Numbered from the stretch's first letter, positions 1 through 9,095 are shown. The stretch is DNA of 64,000 nucleotides from an uncultured Sphingobacteriaceae bacterium (GCA_946480915.1 CAMLLO010000021.1:1-64000), one strand, 5' to 3'. Notes: generated by a model not told the origin, from the sequence alone. Made by a program: numbers and translations.

Positions 1-63
1 CACCAGCAAAAATATAATCAGCGTGAACTGATAATTCTTAACGGAGAAATTTGTGATCTTCAT
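1..63 (-). CDS. RND efflux permease, N-terminal fragment
   Basis: Only the first 21 codons are in the window. Read leftward from the ATG at 63 they give MKITNFSVKNYQFTLIIFLL and a Val: a short cytoplasmic start followed by the first membrane helix, the usual beginning of AcrB/MexB-type inner-membrane pumps. It starts 4 nt after the stop of the adaptor gene, so it is the last visible gene of the operon running from the SDR gene. The family exports drugs or other small molecules using the proton gradient. The identity is inferred from 21 residues plus context. Confidence 0.8.
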   Translation of the reverse strand, partial: MKITNFSVKNYQFTLIIFLLV

Positions 64-67
64 AGCC

Positions 68-1120
68 TTACCTGATGATTTTAATAATGGACTGTTCGTT
101 GAGGTAGGCGCTGTTCGAGATCACGATTTGGCCTACGCCTTCCGGTTTATCTCTCAGGTAAACCTTTTCATTGTCAAATCGCAGAATATTTACAGGTACT
201 TTTTTGACCCTGTTCGTCCCGGCTGTTGTAAACACAAAGCCTTTGTCGCCGTCAGCCTCTACGAGAGAGCCGTATGGGATTACCATCACGCTCTCGTCCT
301 GCTGCGTGGCTATCTCTGCTTTGCCGAACATGCCGACCGCAGGCCTTACCCCGTTCAAGCTGAGCCTTAGTTCTATCTGAAAAGAGCCGAGCTCACGATC
401 TGCGGCCTGCGACTTACGGAACACGACGGCATCGAACTTACGACCCTCATAGCCGTCGAGCGTTACCTTGGCGGTCTGGCCCTGTCTAACAATGGCCCAT
501 TCACGGTCAGTTACCCCAACCTTAAGGATATAGCTGTTATGCTGCTGGATCGAGTTAACGAACAGCACCGGCATCCCCTCTCCTACCACTTCCCCTTCAT
601 TGGCAGTCTTTTTACTTACAAAGCCATCGCTTGCGGCATATATTTTGGAATAACGCTCATTAAACGCTGTCGATTCCCTGCCTTTGCGGGCAACATCCAG
701 TGCGGTTTTGGTATTCTGTAACTGCTCTAACGTAAAAACGCTGTCTTTATAAAGGTTAACGGCCCGGGCATAGTCCCGTTCTGCCTTCTCAACACCCAAA
801 CTCGACTGGGCCAGGCCGGCTGATATTTCGGTGGAGTTGAGCGTAGCCAGCAACTGGCCTTTTTTAAAGAACTGACCTTCTTCAACCAGAATACGGCTGA
901 TAACGCCGCCGATCTTAAAAGCGTACCTGGCCTCGTCCTCGGTACCTACTAAACCGGTAGCACTGATGTGGTCTGGTATTTCCAATAAGGACATCGAGGA
1001 AATCTTAACGGGAATGATATCAGGTTCGCCCAATGCGTTTGTGGCCTTTTGTCCTTCTTTGCAGGAAGCAAACAGGAACAGCGTTGCGATTACACCGGAG
1101 AATAAATAGTTTTTTTTCAT
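68..1120 (-). CDS. RND efflux periplasmic adaptor (MFP/HlyD family), lipoprotein
   Basis: A 350-residue membrane fusion protein that would bridge the inner-membrane pump and the outer-membrane channel. The N-terminus is a lipoprotein signal with lipobox FASC and Cys at residue 20. Residues about 66-95 (IGGVISRILVEEGQFFKKG) form the lipoyl/barrel-sandwich half motif, followed by a helical hairpin and beta-barrel domains. It lies 5 nt downstream of the TolC-type gene and 4 nt upstream of the RND gene, the standard tripartite order. The substrate cannot be told from the sequence. Confidence 0.92.
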   Translation of the reverse strand: MKKNYLFSGVIATLFLFASCKEGQKATNALGEPDIIPVKISSMSLLEIPDHISATGLVGTEDEARYAFKIGGVISRILVEEGQFFKKGQLLATLNSTEISAGLAQSSLGVEKAERDYARAVNLYKDSVFTLEQLQNTKTALDVARKGRESTAFNERYSKIYAASDGFVSKKTANEGEVVGEGMPVLFVNSIQQHNSYILKVGVTDREWAIVRQGQTAKVTLDGYEGRKFDAVVFRKSQAADRELGSFQIELRLSLNGVRPAVGMFGKAEIATQQDESVMVIPYGSLVEADGDKGFVFTTAGTNRVKKVPVNILRFDNEKVYLRDKPEGVGQIVISNSAYLNEQSIIKIIR

Positions 1121-1125
1121 GATGT

Positions 1126-2490
1126 TTAATTATTGAATTTGAAACTTGCATTGGCACGTTCGATGGTTGTATAAGCGATCCAGGTATCGAACAGGGCAAT
1201 ATTGGCCTGGAGCTGTGAATCTATCCACTGGTTCTGGGCATCCAACAGTTCGATATAGATTGCCATTCCTTCCTTGTATAATTTGACCATATCACCGTAA
1301 TAGGTTTCACTGGTCTTTAACTGGGATTGGGTCGCCCGATACTGGGCGATCGCACTTTGCATACCAGCCTGCCGAACTTCGAGTTCAGTAAGCAGTTGTT
1401 GCTGCACGTAATCGGTCTGGGAGGCAATCGCCTCGCGGTCGGACAATGTCTGTTTTATGCGGTAGATGTTCCTTCCAGATGAAAACAAGTTCCATTCAAG
1501 GGAAACGCCAAGGAAATAATAACGGCTCTGCTGATTAAACCGCCAATCAAAGGCCTGCGAACCCAAGTCAAGGTAAGTGCCCACTTTGGGAATGAGATAA
1601 GATCTTGCGAGCCCGTTCAGACTTCCGTTGATGTTTTTTGCGATCCTGAGTTTGGACAATTCTTCCCTGCCGCTGACGTTACTTCCCGGCAACTGATCCT
1701 GCGCGGGTAATGCGCTAATGTCATCCGTTAGTATGCTGTCCCTCAAGGGGCGGTTCAGCAGGAAGTTGAAATAATAGCGGGCAGACTCTTCGGTCTTCCT
1801 TGCCGCGATAAGGGAAGCATTTATCCTGGACACTTCGTTCTGGCTTCGCATCACCACCGTCCGGTTCACCTTGCTGTTGTCGTACAGCCTGGTATTGATC
1901 CGCTGTCCTTCTTCTACCAGTTGAAGGGAGGATTGATAAATCCTTGTCGCATTGATCGCTTTCAGGTAATTGTAGTAAGCGACCTTAATCTCTTTAACAA
2001 GTTCCCGTTTATAAAGAAGTACCTCGGCTTTCTGCAGATCGACCTGCTGCTGCCTGATCCTCTTGTTATAGATCAGCTCGGCGTTTAGAATAGGAAGCGT
2101 TGTACGAAACCTGGCATCATAGAAATTATCAGGATTGATCTGAATGTGCTGGTTCTGAAGTTGCGGAAAGGCATTGCTTCCGGTCAACTGGTTCAACGTG
2201 GCATAAGCACCATTCAGCAGCTCGCCCGCCGGAAAATCTATGGTGCGGCCGCCGTCAGCCTTGGTATAGGTCGTCGAAAAGCTGACCTGCGGCAGGAACA
2301 TGCTTTTGGCTTCCTTCAGTACATTGATGTTCTTTTCGAGTACAAAGTTCTGCTGCCTGATGCTCTGGTTAGTCTTAAGCCCTTCTTGGATGTAGTCATC
2401 CAGCTTGCTCTGGGCCTTTACCGCATCCGCAGCAACAAGGGGTAAGGCTGCTAAGGCGACACGGTAAAATAGCTGCATTTTTATATTCAT
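1126..2490 (-). CDS. TolC family outer membrane efflux protein
   Basis: Outer-membrane channel of the efflux system, about 454 residues. The start chosen is ATG at 2490 (MNIKMQLFYRV), giving a clean signal peptide ending near AVKAQ. An upstream ATG at 2517 would add nine residues before the signal, and it lies inside the palindromic operator copy at 2508-2526, so it is unlikely. The mature part is rich in long amphipathic helices with the repeated layout of the OEP family. Cotranscribed with the adaptor (5 nt gap). A separate start of transcription after tetR is possible because of that operator copy. Confidence 0.9.
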   Translation of the reverse strand: MNIKMQLFYRVALAALPLVAADAVKAQSKLDDYIQEGLKTNQSIRQQNFVLEKNINVLKEAKSMFLPQVSFSTTYTKADGGRTIDFPAGELLNGAYATLNQLTGSNAFPQLQNQHIQINPDNFYDARFRTTLPILNAELIYNKRIRQQQVDLQKAEVLLYKRELVKEIKVAYYNYLKAINATRIYQSSLQLVEEGQRINTRLYDNSKVNRTVVMRSQNEVSRINASLIAARKTEESARYYFNFLLNRPLRDSILTDDISALPAQDQLPGSNVSGREELSKLRIAKNINGSLNGLARSYLIPKVGTYLDLGSQAFDWRFNQQSRYYFLGVSLEWNLFSSGRNIYRIKQTLSDREAIASQTDYVQQQLLTELEVRQAGMQSAIAQYRATQSQLKTSETYYGDMVKLYKEGMAIYIELLDAQNQWIDSQLQANIALFDTWIAYTTIERANASFKFNN

Positions 2491-2507
2491 TTTAATCACT
2501 GTTTTAA

Positions 2508-2526
2508 TTTTAAACACTGTTCAACA
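2508..2526. promoter_or_regulatory. Second copy of the TetR-type palindrome, before tolC-like gene
   Basis: TTTTAAACACTGTTCAACA matches the perfect 19-bp palindrome at 4018-4036 (reverse strand) at 16 of 19 positions. A further half site (TTGAAC on the minus strand) lies at 2529-2534. It lies between tetR and the channel gene. No clear -33/-7 pair was found here. Confidence 0.65.
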
Positions 2527-2543
2527 TTGGTTCAAAAAAAGGG

Positions 2544-3152
2544 CTAAGCCTTCTCAAGTAGCGCAACAAAACATTCGTAGCCATGCTCCATCAGTTCTTC
2601 ATTAGTCTTATTCACAAAACTGGATGTACGATCTTTACAGAACAACGCACAGATGCCATGCACTGCTGAAAGGATCATGAACGTCAAATACTCTGCATCC
2701 ATACCTTTAAATCTCCCTTTCTCCTGGCACTCTTTGACTACTCCCTGCAGGTGATTGATTGCCTCCTGGGCGATCTGAAATCCACCGGAATGCGGCTTTT
2801 TAGTAGGTTCTTCCAAGATGAACATGAGGTTGTAATAATCTTTATTATCCTGCGCAAACTGAATAAAAATGCGTCCCATAGCTTTTAAACGCTCAAAAGG
2901 TTCTGCCACTTTATCCAACACCTTTAACTGGCTGAGTAGCAGTCGGAACCCTTCCTTATGCAGCTCGTGAAAGATCTCACTTTTGTCTTTAAAGTGAAAG
3001 TAAATTATGCCCGCGCTGTAATTGATTTCACTGGCAATATTGCGCATACTGGTTTGTTCATAGCCCTTTTCCAGGAATATCTTACGCGCACTGTTCAGGA
3101 TACGCTTATGCATTTCCTGCTTCTCTTCCAGTTTTCGTTCTGCTATGCCCAT
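2544..3152 (-). CDS. TetR/AcrR family transcriptional regulator
   Basis: A 202-residue one-component repressor. The N-terminal helix-turn-helix spans about residues 13-62, with the family signature TSMRNIASEINYSAGIIYFHF followed by KDKSEIF; the rest is the variable ligand-binding domain. It sits between the SDR gene and the efflux genes in the same direction and has its own promoter at 3173-3203. The two copies of the TTGAAC-AGT-GTTCAA palindrome, in the SDR promoter and before the tolC-like gene, are the likely binding sites. Ligand unknown. Confidence 0.93.
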   Translation of the reverse strand: MGIAERKLEEKQEMHKRILNSARKIFLEKGYEQTSMRNIASEINYSAGIIYFHFKDKSEIFHELHKEGFRLLLSQLKVLDKVAEPFERLKAMGRIFIQFAQDNKDYYNLMFILEEPTKKPHSGGFQIAQEAINHLQGVVKECQEKGRFKGMDAEYLTFMILSAVHGICALFCKDRTSSFVNKTNEELMEHGYECFVALLEKA

Positions 3153-3172
3153 TTTAAGATTATTATAAGATA

Positions 3173-3203
3173 CAAATATAAGAGCGCTCGTTGAGTGGCC
3201 AAA
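3173..3203 (-). promoter_or_regulatory. Promoter of tetR
   Basis: Reading leftward, TTTG (3203-3200), 19 nt, then TATATTTG (3180-3173): a full match to the Bacteroidota consensus TTG-N19-TAnnTTTG. It lies about 20 nt before the tetR ATG at 3152. An 8-bp palindrome GAGCGCTC occurs in the spacer. Confidence 0.8.
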
Positions 3204-3216
3204 TTTTGCATATCAA

Positions 3217-3978
3217 CTAATTTTGTATCCCGGGACTGATCTTTCCCATGATGCTTACAGCGGCCTGTCGGTTCAGAAATTTGAACCCGAACAGCATGAA
3301 TCGGTTCTTCCAGCCTTGCACGACCCGGGGCTTTTTCCTTTTTTGCAGAGCTTCGGTGAGTTCCTGGGCAACTTCTTCGACAGAGGATACCACAAAATCA
3401 GGAAAATCACTGGCCTTCCTGCCTGCATGCTTATGAAAGTCCGAGTTTGCTGCGCCGGGATTAAAGCCCATCACAAAAACACCTTTGTGCTTGAACTCAT
3501 ACCATAACGATTCCGAAAAATTGGCGACAAAACTTTTCGTGCCTGCATACACCGCGCCTCCCGGAAGGGAAGAATGAGCAAGCAGGGAGCCGATATTGAC
3601 CAGGGCATCTCCGGCCGTGGCATTTTGTAAAAAGCCATAAGAAAGGGTCACCAGAGCTTGCATATTGAGCTGCATGGTTGTCAACTGGTCTTCCAATGGG
3701 ATATCCGTAAACTCCCCGTAAATTCCTGCACCCGCGTTGTTGATCAGAAGGTCGTACTTTTCAGCGCTAAGATGCGCCGTCAATTTCTGCAGGTCTTCCC
3801 TTTTGGTCAGATCGGCAACCATGATCGTGTGGCCGCTGCCGTTTAAACTCAATATCGCTTTTTTCAAACGATCCTCATTGCGAGCCACCAGTGTTAACTG
3901 GTAGTTCTGTGTGGCCAGCCGTCGGGCTATCTCGAGTCCGATACCTCCGCTGGCGCCTGTGATGAATGTTTTTTTCAT
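3217..3978 (-). CDS. SDR family NAD(P)-dependent oxidoreductase
   Basis: A 253-residue classical short-chain dehydrogenase. Visible motifs: nucleotide-binding TGASGGIG at 7-14, NNAG at 80-83, catalytic Ser near 131, and YAGTK with Tyr144 and Lys148. The substrate is unknown. It is the first gene of the leftward SDR-tetR-tolC-adaptor-RND cluster. Its promoter holds a perfect palindrome between the -33 and -7 boxes, so it is probably repressed by the TetR protein encoded next to it. Confidence 0.92.
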   Translation of the reverse strand: MKKTFITGASGGIGLEIARRLATQNYQLTLVARNEDRLKKAILSLNGSGHTIMVADLTKREDLQKLTAHLSAEKYDLLINNAGAGIYGEFTDIPLEDQLTTMQLNMQALVTLSYGFLQNATAGDALVNIGSLLAHSSLPGGAVYAGTKSFVANFSESLWYEFKHKGVFVMGFNPGAANSDFHKHAGRKASDFPDFVVSSVEEVAQELTEALQKRKKPRVVQGWKNRFMLFGFKFLNRQAAVSIMGKISPGIQN

Positions 3979-4011
3979 GATGGTCTGTGATTGATAATTT
4001 TAAAACCGAAA

Positions 4012-4043
4012 CAAATCTATTGAACAGTGTTCAATAAAACAAA
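4012..4043 (-). promoter_or_regulatory. Promoter of the SDR-tetR-efflux cluster
   Basis: On the minus strand TTTG (4043-4040), a 20-nt spacer, then TAGATTTG (4019-4012), matching the Bacteroidota vegetative consensus. The -7 box is 33 nt before the SDR start codon. The spacer is almost filled by the 4018-4036 palindrome. Confidence 0.8.
4018..4036. promoter_or_regulatory. Palindromic operator, probable TetR site
   Basis: TATTGAACAGTGTTCAATA is a perfect inverted repeat with 8-bp arms around AGT. It lies between the -33 and -7 boxes, where a bound repressor would block RNA polymerase. A 16/19 copy is at 2508-2526. Confidence 0.75.
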
Positions 4044-4145
4044 TCGATTGATGAAATTTTTACAAAATCTGACATTTCATTCAGAATCATTAGGATGTTT
4101 TCTTGGTGTGATACCGTCGGTTTTGAATGTGTCAACTTTTCAATT

Positions 4146-4409
4146 ATGAAGAGAGACTGCGAAGAAAAGATAAAACGACTGGAAACTACGCTTTCGGAGG
4201 TGAAGATGCAAAATGGAACGCCGTGAGTATTGACAAGTGATAATGGTCTTGCAAGTGTCTAGGTTTCAAACCTGCAAAACAAAGAATTTATTCTATTCCC
4301 CCCAACTATTTCGCTTGATCCGCAACTTATCTATCAGATTAACAAGAAATTACGTGCAAATAAAAACGGGAAAGATTTGATTTTTCAACTCTTTCCCGTC
4401 CAGTACTGA
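4146..4409 (+). pseudogene. Possible decayed reading frame in the 425-nt gap before the tRNAs
   Basis: The stretch 3979-4403 has no intact gene. One rightward frame from ATG 4146 reads protein-like (MKRDCEEKIKRLETTLSEV, coiled-coil-like, then after TGA at 4224 and TAG at 4260 a stretch with ISLDPQLIYQINKKLRANK). It ends inside the tRNA-Leu 3' end. The same frame is kept across two stops, which suggests a dead gene, but no family was recognised and the length is short enough for chance. The last part overlaps the tRNA terminator. Confidence 0.25.
4361..4399 (-). terminator. Rho-independent terminator of the tRNA unit
   Basis: Minus strand: ACGGGAAAGA, 14-nt loop, TCTTTCCCGT, then TTTTTA. A perfect 10-bp stem with a T tract, starting 5 nt after the end of tRNA-Leu. 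Confidence 0.85.
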
Positions 4410-4489
4410 AGGCGGGAATCGAACCCGCACGACCTTTAAGGGTCACAGGATTTTAAGTCCTGCGTGTCTACCAGTTCCACCACTTCAGC
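4404..4489 (-). tRNA. tRNA-Leu (anticodon TAA)
   Basis: An 86-nt tRNA with a long variable arm, as expected for Leu. Acceptor arms GCTGAAG/CTTCAGT pair (first pair G-T). The anticodon loop reads ACTTAAAAT with anticodon TAA. The T arm carries GGTTCGATTCC. CCA is not encoded (the sequence continues CTG). Transcribed after tRNA-Gly. Confidence 0.95.
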
Positions 4490-4542
4490 AGGTTTTGAGA
4501 ACCTTTTTCAATATTAAATCCCTTCCTGGTAGAAAGGGATTC

Positions 4543-4618
<76 letters not shown>

Positions 4619-4676
4619 GTTGGTTTTCACATTGAACGTTGGCTTTCTAAAAGAATGTTACCGTTTTTTGTGTGTG

Positions 4677-4706
4677 CAAATATAGACAGAAAAGCGTCCT
4701 TGTCAA
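4677..4706 (-). promoter_or_regulatory. Promoter of the tRNA-Gly/tRNA-Leu unit
   Basis: Minus strand TTG (4706-4704), 19 nt, TATATTTG (4684-4677): a consensus Bacteroidota promoter about 58 nt before mature tRNA-Gly. Confidence 0.85.
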
Positions 4707-4726
4707 TAAAATATTAAAGTTTTTTT

Positions 4727-5236
4727 TCACTTTTCTAATAAATCACTGGAATTCAGGCAATCAAAAATTATCTCTCGTTCATATCCCTTTGATATTCCAT
4801 AGATAACAAGCTTTTGACGACGCTTATATCCCTCCTTTTCCTTCAGTAAAGCATTCTTTTTCTCTAATAGTTCTTTTAGAGTTTTTTCATAATCATCATA
4901 ATTGATCTGAAGTAGAGCTTTTTTTATCAGGTTATCTCCTACTCTCTTTAATTTAAGGCCCTGTTTAATTTTCAACTTACCCCAATGTTTAATCCTGAAT
5001 TTCCCCAGGACATAAGCGATCGCAAATCTTTCCTCGTTCAAAAAATCAGCACCTATTAAATCACATAACACATCTTCTACTTCTGCAGAATGTAAACCAT
5101 AGCCATAAAGCTTATCCCGCACCTCCTGTTGCGAACGTTCCTGGTAAGCGCAGTAATGTTCAAGTTTTGCCAGGGCAGTTTTTTTGTCAAGCACTTTTTT
5201 TACCGCTTTTTCTGGTTCCATTTTTTTCTTAATCAA
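4727..5236 (-). CDS. recX: RecX family regulatory protein
   Basis: A 169-residue protein with the three-helix repeats of RecX, which binds and modulates RecA filaments. Typical segments are the start ALAKLEHYCAYQERSQQEVRDKL, then FLNEERFAIAYVLGKFRIKHWGKLKI, then GYERE near the end. The length is normal for the family. ATG at 5221 (MEPEKAV) is a possible alternative start five codons in. It is transcribed away from murF-alr, with 50 nt between them; no clear promoter was seen there. Confidence 0.88.
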   Translation of the reverse strand: MIKKKMEPEKAVKKVLDKKTALAKLEHYCAYQERSQQEVRDKLYGYGLHSAEVEDVLCDLIGADFLNEERFAIAYVLGKFRIKHWGKLKIKQGLKLKRVGDNLIKKALLQINYDDYEKTLKELLEKKNALLKEKEGYKRRQKLVIYGISKGYEREIIFDCLNSSDLLEK

Positions 5237-5286
5237 TTCGTAAAAATATCATTCAAATCCTAAAAATTTATAGAAATTAGTGCGAT

Positions 5287-7755
5287 ATGTCGCATCCGCT
5301 ATACCAGATTACAGAAATCAACCAAGTAGTTCATGCTGAAGGGATTCTTAATGCACCCGAAGTAACCATTCGCACACTGGTATTTGATAGCCGCAAGCTT
5401 AGCGACGTGGAGCATTCATTATTCTTTGCATTAAGCGGGCGCAGAGACGGACACGAATACTTACAGGATGCATACGATCAGGGAATCAGGAACTTCGTAA
5501 TCTCGGATGATTCTAAACTATCAAAAAGATACAAGGATGTTAATATACTATTAGTTAACGACACCTTGCACGCTCTGCACAGACTCACTTCCTGGCATAG
5601 AACGCATTATAATTACCCCGTGATGGCCATTACGGGAAGTAATGGAAAAACGGTGGTAAAAGAATGGCTGTATCAACTGCTGGCGCCCGAAAAAAACCTT
5701 ATCAGAAGTCCAAAAAGTTATAATTCGCAAATTGGAGTTCCTCTTTCTGTTTGGGAGATGAATGACGAACATTCTATGGCGATATTTGAAGCTGGTGTTT
5801 CTCATACCGGCGAAATGATTAACCTGGCAAAGATTATTCAACCCACAATCGGATTGTTAACCAATATTGGAGAGGCACATAACGAAGGTTTCGCAGACCG
5901 GAAAGAAAAGATCAGAGAAAAACTATTACTGTTCGAAAATACCGACCTGTTTATTTACTCACCAAAATATTTGAAAGGGTATACCGGAGAAATTCCCGGA
6001 AAGGAGAAATTTACCTGGTCATGGGATGAAGAAACGGACCTTAGACTTATAGACGATGAGGTTCTTGAGGATAAATACCTGTTTATCAGGGCCAAATACA
6101 AGAACCGCGATGTCCAATGCGTTGTTCCTTTTATCGATGCAGCTTCCGTAGAAAACGCCATTTGCTGTTGGGCTACTATATTAGCTCTGGGATATTTGCC
6201 TCAGGATGCTGATATCCGACTGGAGAAACTCCATCCCATTAAAATGCGATTGGAGTTAAAAGACGGAATAAACAATTGTTCAATTATTGATGATTCTTAT
6301 AGCTCTGATATTTCATCATTGGCCATAGCCCTTGATTTTCTTAAACAGCAAAATCAGCATTTAAGGCGTTCGCTTATATTGTCAGATATCCCGGAAGCGG
6401 GAATTGATTCTGACTCACTTTATCAGCAAGTAGCTAAACTTCTTAAAAACAAAGAAGTCGACCGTTTAATAGGTGTTGGCGAAGAACTCAGCAAGCATGC
6501 TAATAAATTCACTTTAGAGAAGGCCTTTTTTAAAAATACTGATGATCTTATAAGCAATCTGGATACATTAAAACTTTATAACGAAACCATTTTAATAAAA
6601 GGTGCCAGGGCTTTCGGTTTTGAGCGGGTAAGTACTGTACTTACCAAAAAAGTACATGAAACCATGCTCGAAATCAACTTAAACGCGCTTGAACACAACT
6701 TGAATTTTTACAAATCTCAGCTCAAGAAAGGTGTTAAACTCATGGTAATGGTTAAAGCTTTTTCGTACGGAAGTGGCAGCTTTGAAATCGCTAACCTGTT
6801 GCAATTTAATAAAATAGATTGGCTGGCAGTTGCTTACGCAGACGAAGGCGTAACGCTTCGAAAAGCCGGAATCACACTACCTATTATGGTTATGAATCCG
6901 GATTTGATGGCCTTTGATGTGATGATCGAACATTCATTGGAACCCGAAATTTATAGCTTTCGTGTGCTGAAAGATTTTGTAGAGGCACTAAATCGCAAAA
7001 ATCAGGAAAATTATCCGGTGCATATTAAGCTGGATACAGGAATGCACAGATTAGGCTTTTTGCCAAATGACGTTGATCGTTTATTGAAAGAATTAGCAAA
7101 CTGCCCTGCCATAACAATCAAAAGCATTTTCTCTCACCTGGTAGCAAGCGAAGACCCAGAGTCAGATGAATTTACATTTCAGCAAATCTCTGTATTCAAG
7201 GAAATTACGGACGCGATAGAAACAACCGTTGGATATAGCTTTTTACGGCACATATCTAACACCTCGGGCATAAGCCGTATTCCGGAGGCTCAATTCGATA
7301 TGGTAAGATTAGGTATTGGCCTTTACGGGATAGATAGTTCTTACAAAAACAAAAAATCACCTTTACAAACCGTAACTACTTTAAAAACCAGCATTTCGCA
7401 AATCAAAACCCTTGGTCCCGGCGACACGGTTGGTTATAACCGAAAAGGGATAATGCCTCAGGGCGGAAAAGTGGCTACTGTAAAAATTGGCTATGCCGAC
7501 GGATACAACCGTAAGCTCGGCAATGGAATCGGAAAAATGCTGGTAAATGGCGTTGAAGTACCAACAATCGGAAATATCTGTATGGATATGTGTATGCTGG
7601 ATATTACGGATGTGCCAGCCAACGAAGGTGATGAAGTGATTGTTTTTAATGATGTAATCCGGGTAGAAGATATCGCAAAACAAATAGAAACAATTCCCTA
7701 CGAAGTGCTTACCGGTATCTCCGAAAGGGTAAAAAGAGTGTATTTTTATGAATAA
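5287..7755 (+). CDS. murF-alr: Bifunctional MurF ligase / alanine racemase
   Basis: An 822-residue fusion. Residues 1 to about 455 are UDP-MurNAc-tripeptide:D-Ala-D-Ala ligase (ATP loop GSNGKT at 117-122). Residues about 455-822 are a PLP-dependent alanine racemase, with Lys490 in MVKAFSYGSG as the expected PLP lysine and Tyr717 in GYNRKG as the expected catalytic tyrosine. One chain would thus make D-alanine and help attach D-Ala-D-Ala to the peptidoglycan precursor in the cytoplasm. The fusion is typical of Bacteroidota. Confidence 0.96.
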   Translation: MSHPLYQITEINQVVHAEGILNAPEVTIRTLVFDSRKLSDVEHSLFFALSGRRDGHEYLQDAYDQGIRNFVISDDSKLSKRYKDVNILLVNDTLHALHRLTSWHRTHYNYPVMAITGSNGKTVVKEWLYQLLAPEKNLIRSPKSYNSQIGVPLSVWEMNDEHSMAIFEAGVSHTGEMINLAKIIQPTIGLLTNIGEAHNEGFADRKEKIREKLLLFENTDLFIYSPKYLKGYTGEIPGKEKFTWSWDEETDLRLIDDEVLEDKYLFIRAKYKNRDVQCVVPFIDAASVENAICCWATILALGYLPQDADIRLEKLHPIKMRLELKDGINNCSIIDDSYSSDISSLAIALDFLKQQNQHLRRSLILSDIPEAGIDSDSLYQQVAKLLKNKEVDRLIGVGEELSKHANKFTLEKAFFKNTDDLISNLDTLKLYNETILIKGARAFGFERVSTVLTKKVHETMLEINLNALEHNLNFYKSQLKKGVKLMVMVKAFSYGSGSFEIANLLQFNKIDWLAVAYADEGVTLRKAGITLPIMVMNPDLMAFDVMIEHSLEPEIYSFRVLKDFVEALNRKNQENYPVHIKLDTGMHRLGFLPNDVDRLLKELANCPAITIKSIFSHLVASEDPESDEFTFQQISVFKEITDAIETTVGYSFLRHISNTSGISRIPEAQFDMVRLGIGLYGIDSSYKNKKSPLQTVTTLKTSISQIKTLGPGDTVGYNRKGIMPQGGKVATVKIGYADGYNRKLGNGIGKMLVNGVEVPTIGNICMDMCMLDITDVPANEGDEVIVFNDVIRVEDIAKQIETIPYEVLTGISERVKRVYFYE

Positions 7756-7811
7756 ACACACTCTTTTTCAGATTTGCATATCTCCACATTTATCCATTTG
7801 CACATTAATAC

Positions 7812-7819
7812 TACCTTTG
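7812..7819 (+). promoter_or_regulatory. -7 box before the DUF502 gene
   Basis: TACCTTTG matches TAnnTTTG and lies 7 nt before the ATG at 7827. No good -33 box was seen 19-20 nt upstream. Confidence 0.45.
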
Positions 7820-7826
7820 CAGCATA

Positions 7827-8423
7827 ATGAAAAAAATTGCTGGAGCCTTATTAAATTACTTTTTCAAAGGTGTATTAGTTGTTGTTCCGCTTGGCGCTGC
7901 TATTTTTCTGATCTATTGGATAGTTTCATCAGTAGATAACGCCTTAAACCTGAGTGATGCTATTGCGGTAGACGCTCAAGGGAAACCTGTTTACATTCCA
8001 GGATTAGGTATATTAACGGTTGTGGTTATTATTCTGATCGCCGGGATAATAGTAACGAATTTCATTACAGACCCAATTAAAGCTGGTTTTAACCGCTGGA
8101 TAAAGCGCGTTCCACTTTTAAATTTTTTCTATTCGTCTATTAAAGATTTCACTGAAGCTTTTGTTGGAGATGAAAAAAAATTCAGTGAACCCGTATTGGT
8201 AGAGCTCAACGATTCCGGATTGAAACAAGTTGGCTTTGTAACGCACAAAAACCTTAAAAAAATAAAGCTGCCGGGTGAGGTTGCTGTTTACCTGCCATTC
8301 TCCTACTCCTTCGCCGGTCAATTGGTTATCGTTAAAACCGAACGAATAAAACCATTAAATATGACAGCCAGTGCTGCTATGAAATTTGTGGTTTCTGGCG
8401 GAGTAAGCGGATTAACAGATTAA
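7827..8423 (+). CDS. DUF502 family membrane protein
   Basis: A 198-residue protein of unknown function. Two hydrophobic segments (about residues 8-29 and 55-80) are followed by a soluble C-terminal domain with the family's [12 protein letters not shown] stretch. The family is widespread and has no settled role. It stands alone; its 3' end overlaps the convergent macrodomain gene by 4 nt. Confidence 0.85.
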   Translation: MKKIAGALLNYFFKGVLVVVPLGAAIFLIYWIVSSVDNALNLSDAIAVDAQGKPVYIPGLGILTVVVIILIAGIIVTNFITDPIKAGFNRWIKRVPLLNFFYSSIKDFTEAFVGDEKKFSEPVLVELNDSGLKQVGFVTHKNLKKIKLPGEVAVYLPFSYSFAGQLVIVKTERIKPLNMTASAAMKFVVSGGVSGLTD

Positions 8424-8959
8424 ATTTTATTTAACAAGTCGGTATAAAGCTTAAAATTCTCCTCGTCAAAGCATACAAAATAAACCTTTTCAAGTTTATC
8501 ATTTCTTTTTAAATACTCTTTCACTGTGTTGACTGCAATTTCTGCTGCTTTTGCCTTTGGATAGCCAAAAACACCTGTGCTGATGTTTGGAAATGCGATA
8601 GTTTCGATTCCATGCTTTACTGCCAGTTCAAGAGAGTTACGATAGCAATTGCTTAATTTTTCGGCTTCCTGATGCTTTCCTCCCTTCCATACCGGACCTA
8701 CCGTATGAATAACGTATTTGACAGGAAGATTTCCGCCTGTGGTAATTACAGCTTCACCGACACGACAACTTCCCTGCTTAGCAATTATCTCCCTACATTC
8801 TTCGAGAATTTTTGGTCCGCCCGCCCTGTGGATAGCTCCGTCTACACCTCCGCCTCCAAGTAAAGATGAATTTGCAGCGTTTACAATAGCATCTACAGCC
8901 AGACCTATAATATCACCATGCATTACGGTGATCTTACCCTTAATATCCTGAGTATCCAT
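8420..8959 (-). CDS. Macrodomain protein, probable O-acetyl-ADP-ribose deacetylase
   Basis: A 179-residue single macrodomain of the MacroD/YmdB type. It has [18 protein letters not shown] at 27-44 (ADP-ribose pocket and catalytic loop) and STGVFGYP at 127-134 (phosphate-binding loop). The family removes ADP-ribose or hydrolyses O-acetyl-ADP-ribose. No PARP or sirtuin gene is nearby, so the cellular substrate is open. Confidence 0.93.
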   Translation of the reverse strand: MDTQDIKGKITVMHGDIIGLAVDAIVNAANSSLLGGGGVDGAIHRAGGPKILEECREIIAKQGSCRVGEAVITTGGNLPVKYVIHTVGPVWKGGKHQEAEKLSNCYRNSLELAVKHGIETIAFPNISTGVFGYPKAKAAEIAVNTVKEYLKRNDKLEKVYFVCFDEENFKLYTDLLNKI

Positions 8960-9057
8960 ACCTGCTAAACATATATTATGTCAACAGGTTTGAGAGAAGA
9001 GAGTTTAACTTCTCTAACCAAAATGGAAAGGCTATTCGCGGTTGAAATTCAATTCAA

Positions 9058-9095
9058 TAAAAAAGCAGGTAGTCAAATAAACTACCTGCTAAAAA
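9058..9095 (-). terminator. Terminator of the peroxiredoxin gene
   Basis: Minus strand: AGCAGGTAGT, 7-nt loop, ACTACCTGCT, then a run of T. Perfect 10-bp stem, 22 nt after the peroxiredoxin stop. Confidence 0.88.

Noticed and set aside
2491..2517. ATG 2517 as start of the TolC-type gene
   Set aside because: It lies in the palindromic operator copy and precedes a complete signal peptide that begins at 2490.
3979..4403. Integrated element next to the tRNA genes
   Set aside because: No integrase, no direct repeat of the tRNA 3' end, and only a doubtful decayed frame is present.
8672..8951. Overlapping plus-strand open frames inside the macrodomain gene
   Set aside because: They are shadows of a well-conserved gene and have no start or composition support.
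9022..9095. Possible small RNA or attenuator near the peroxiredoxin end
   Set aside because: A plain rho-independent terminator explains the stem and T tract.
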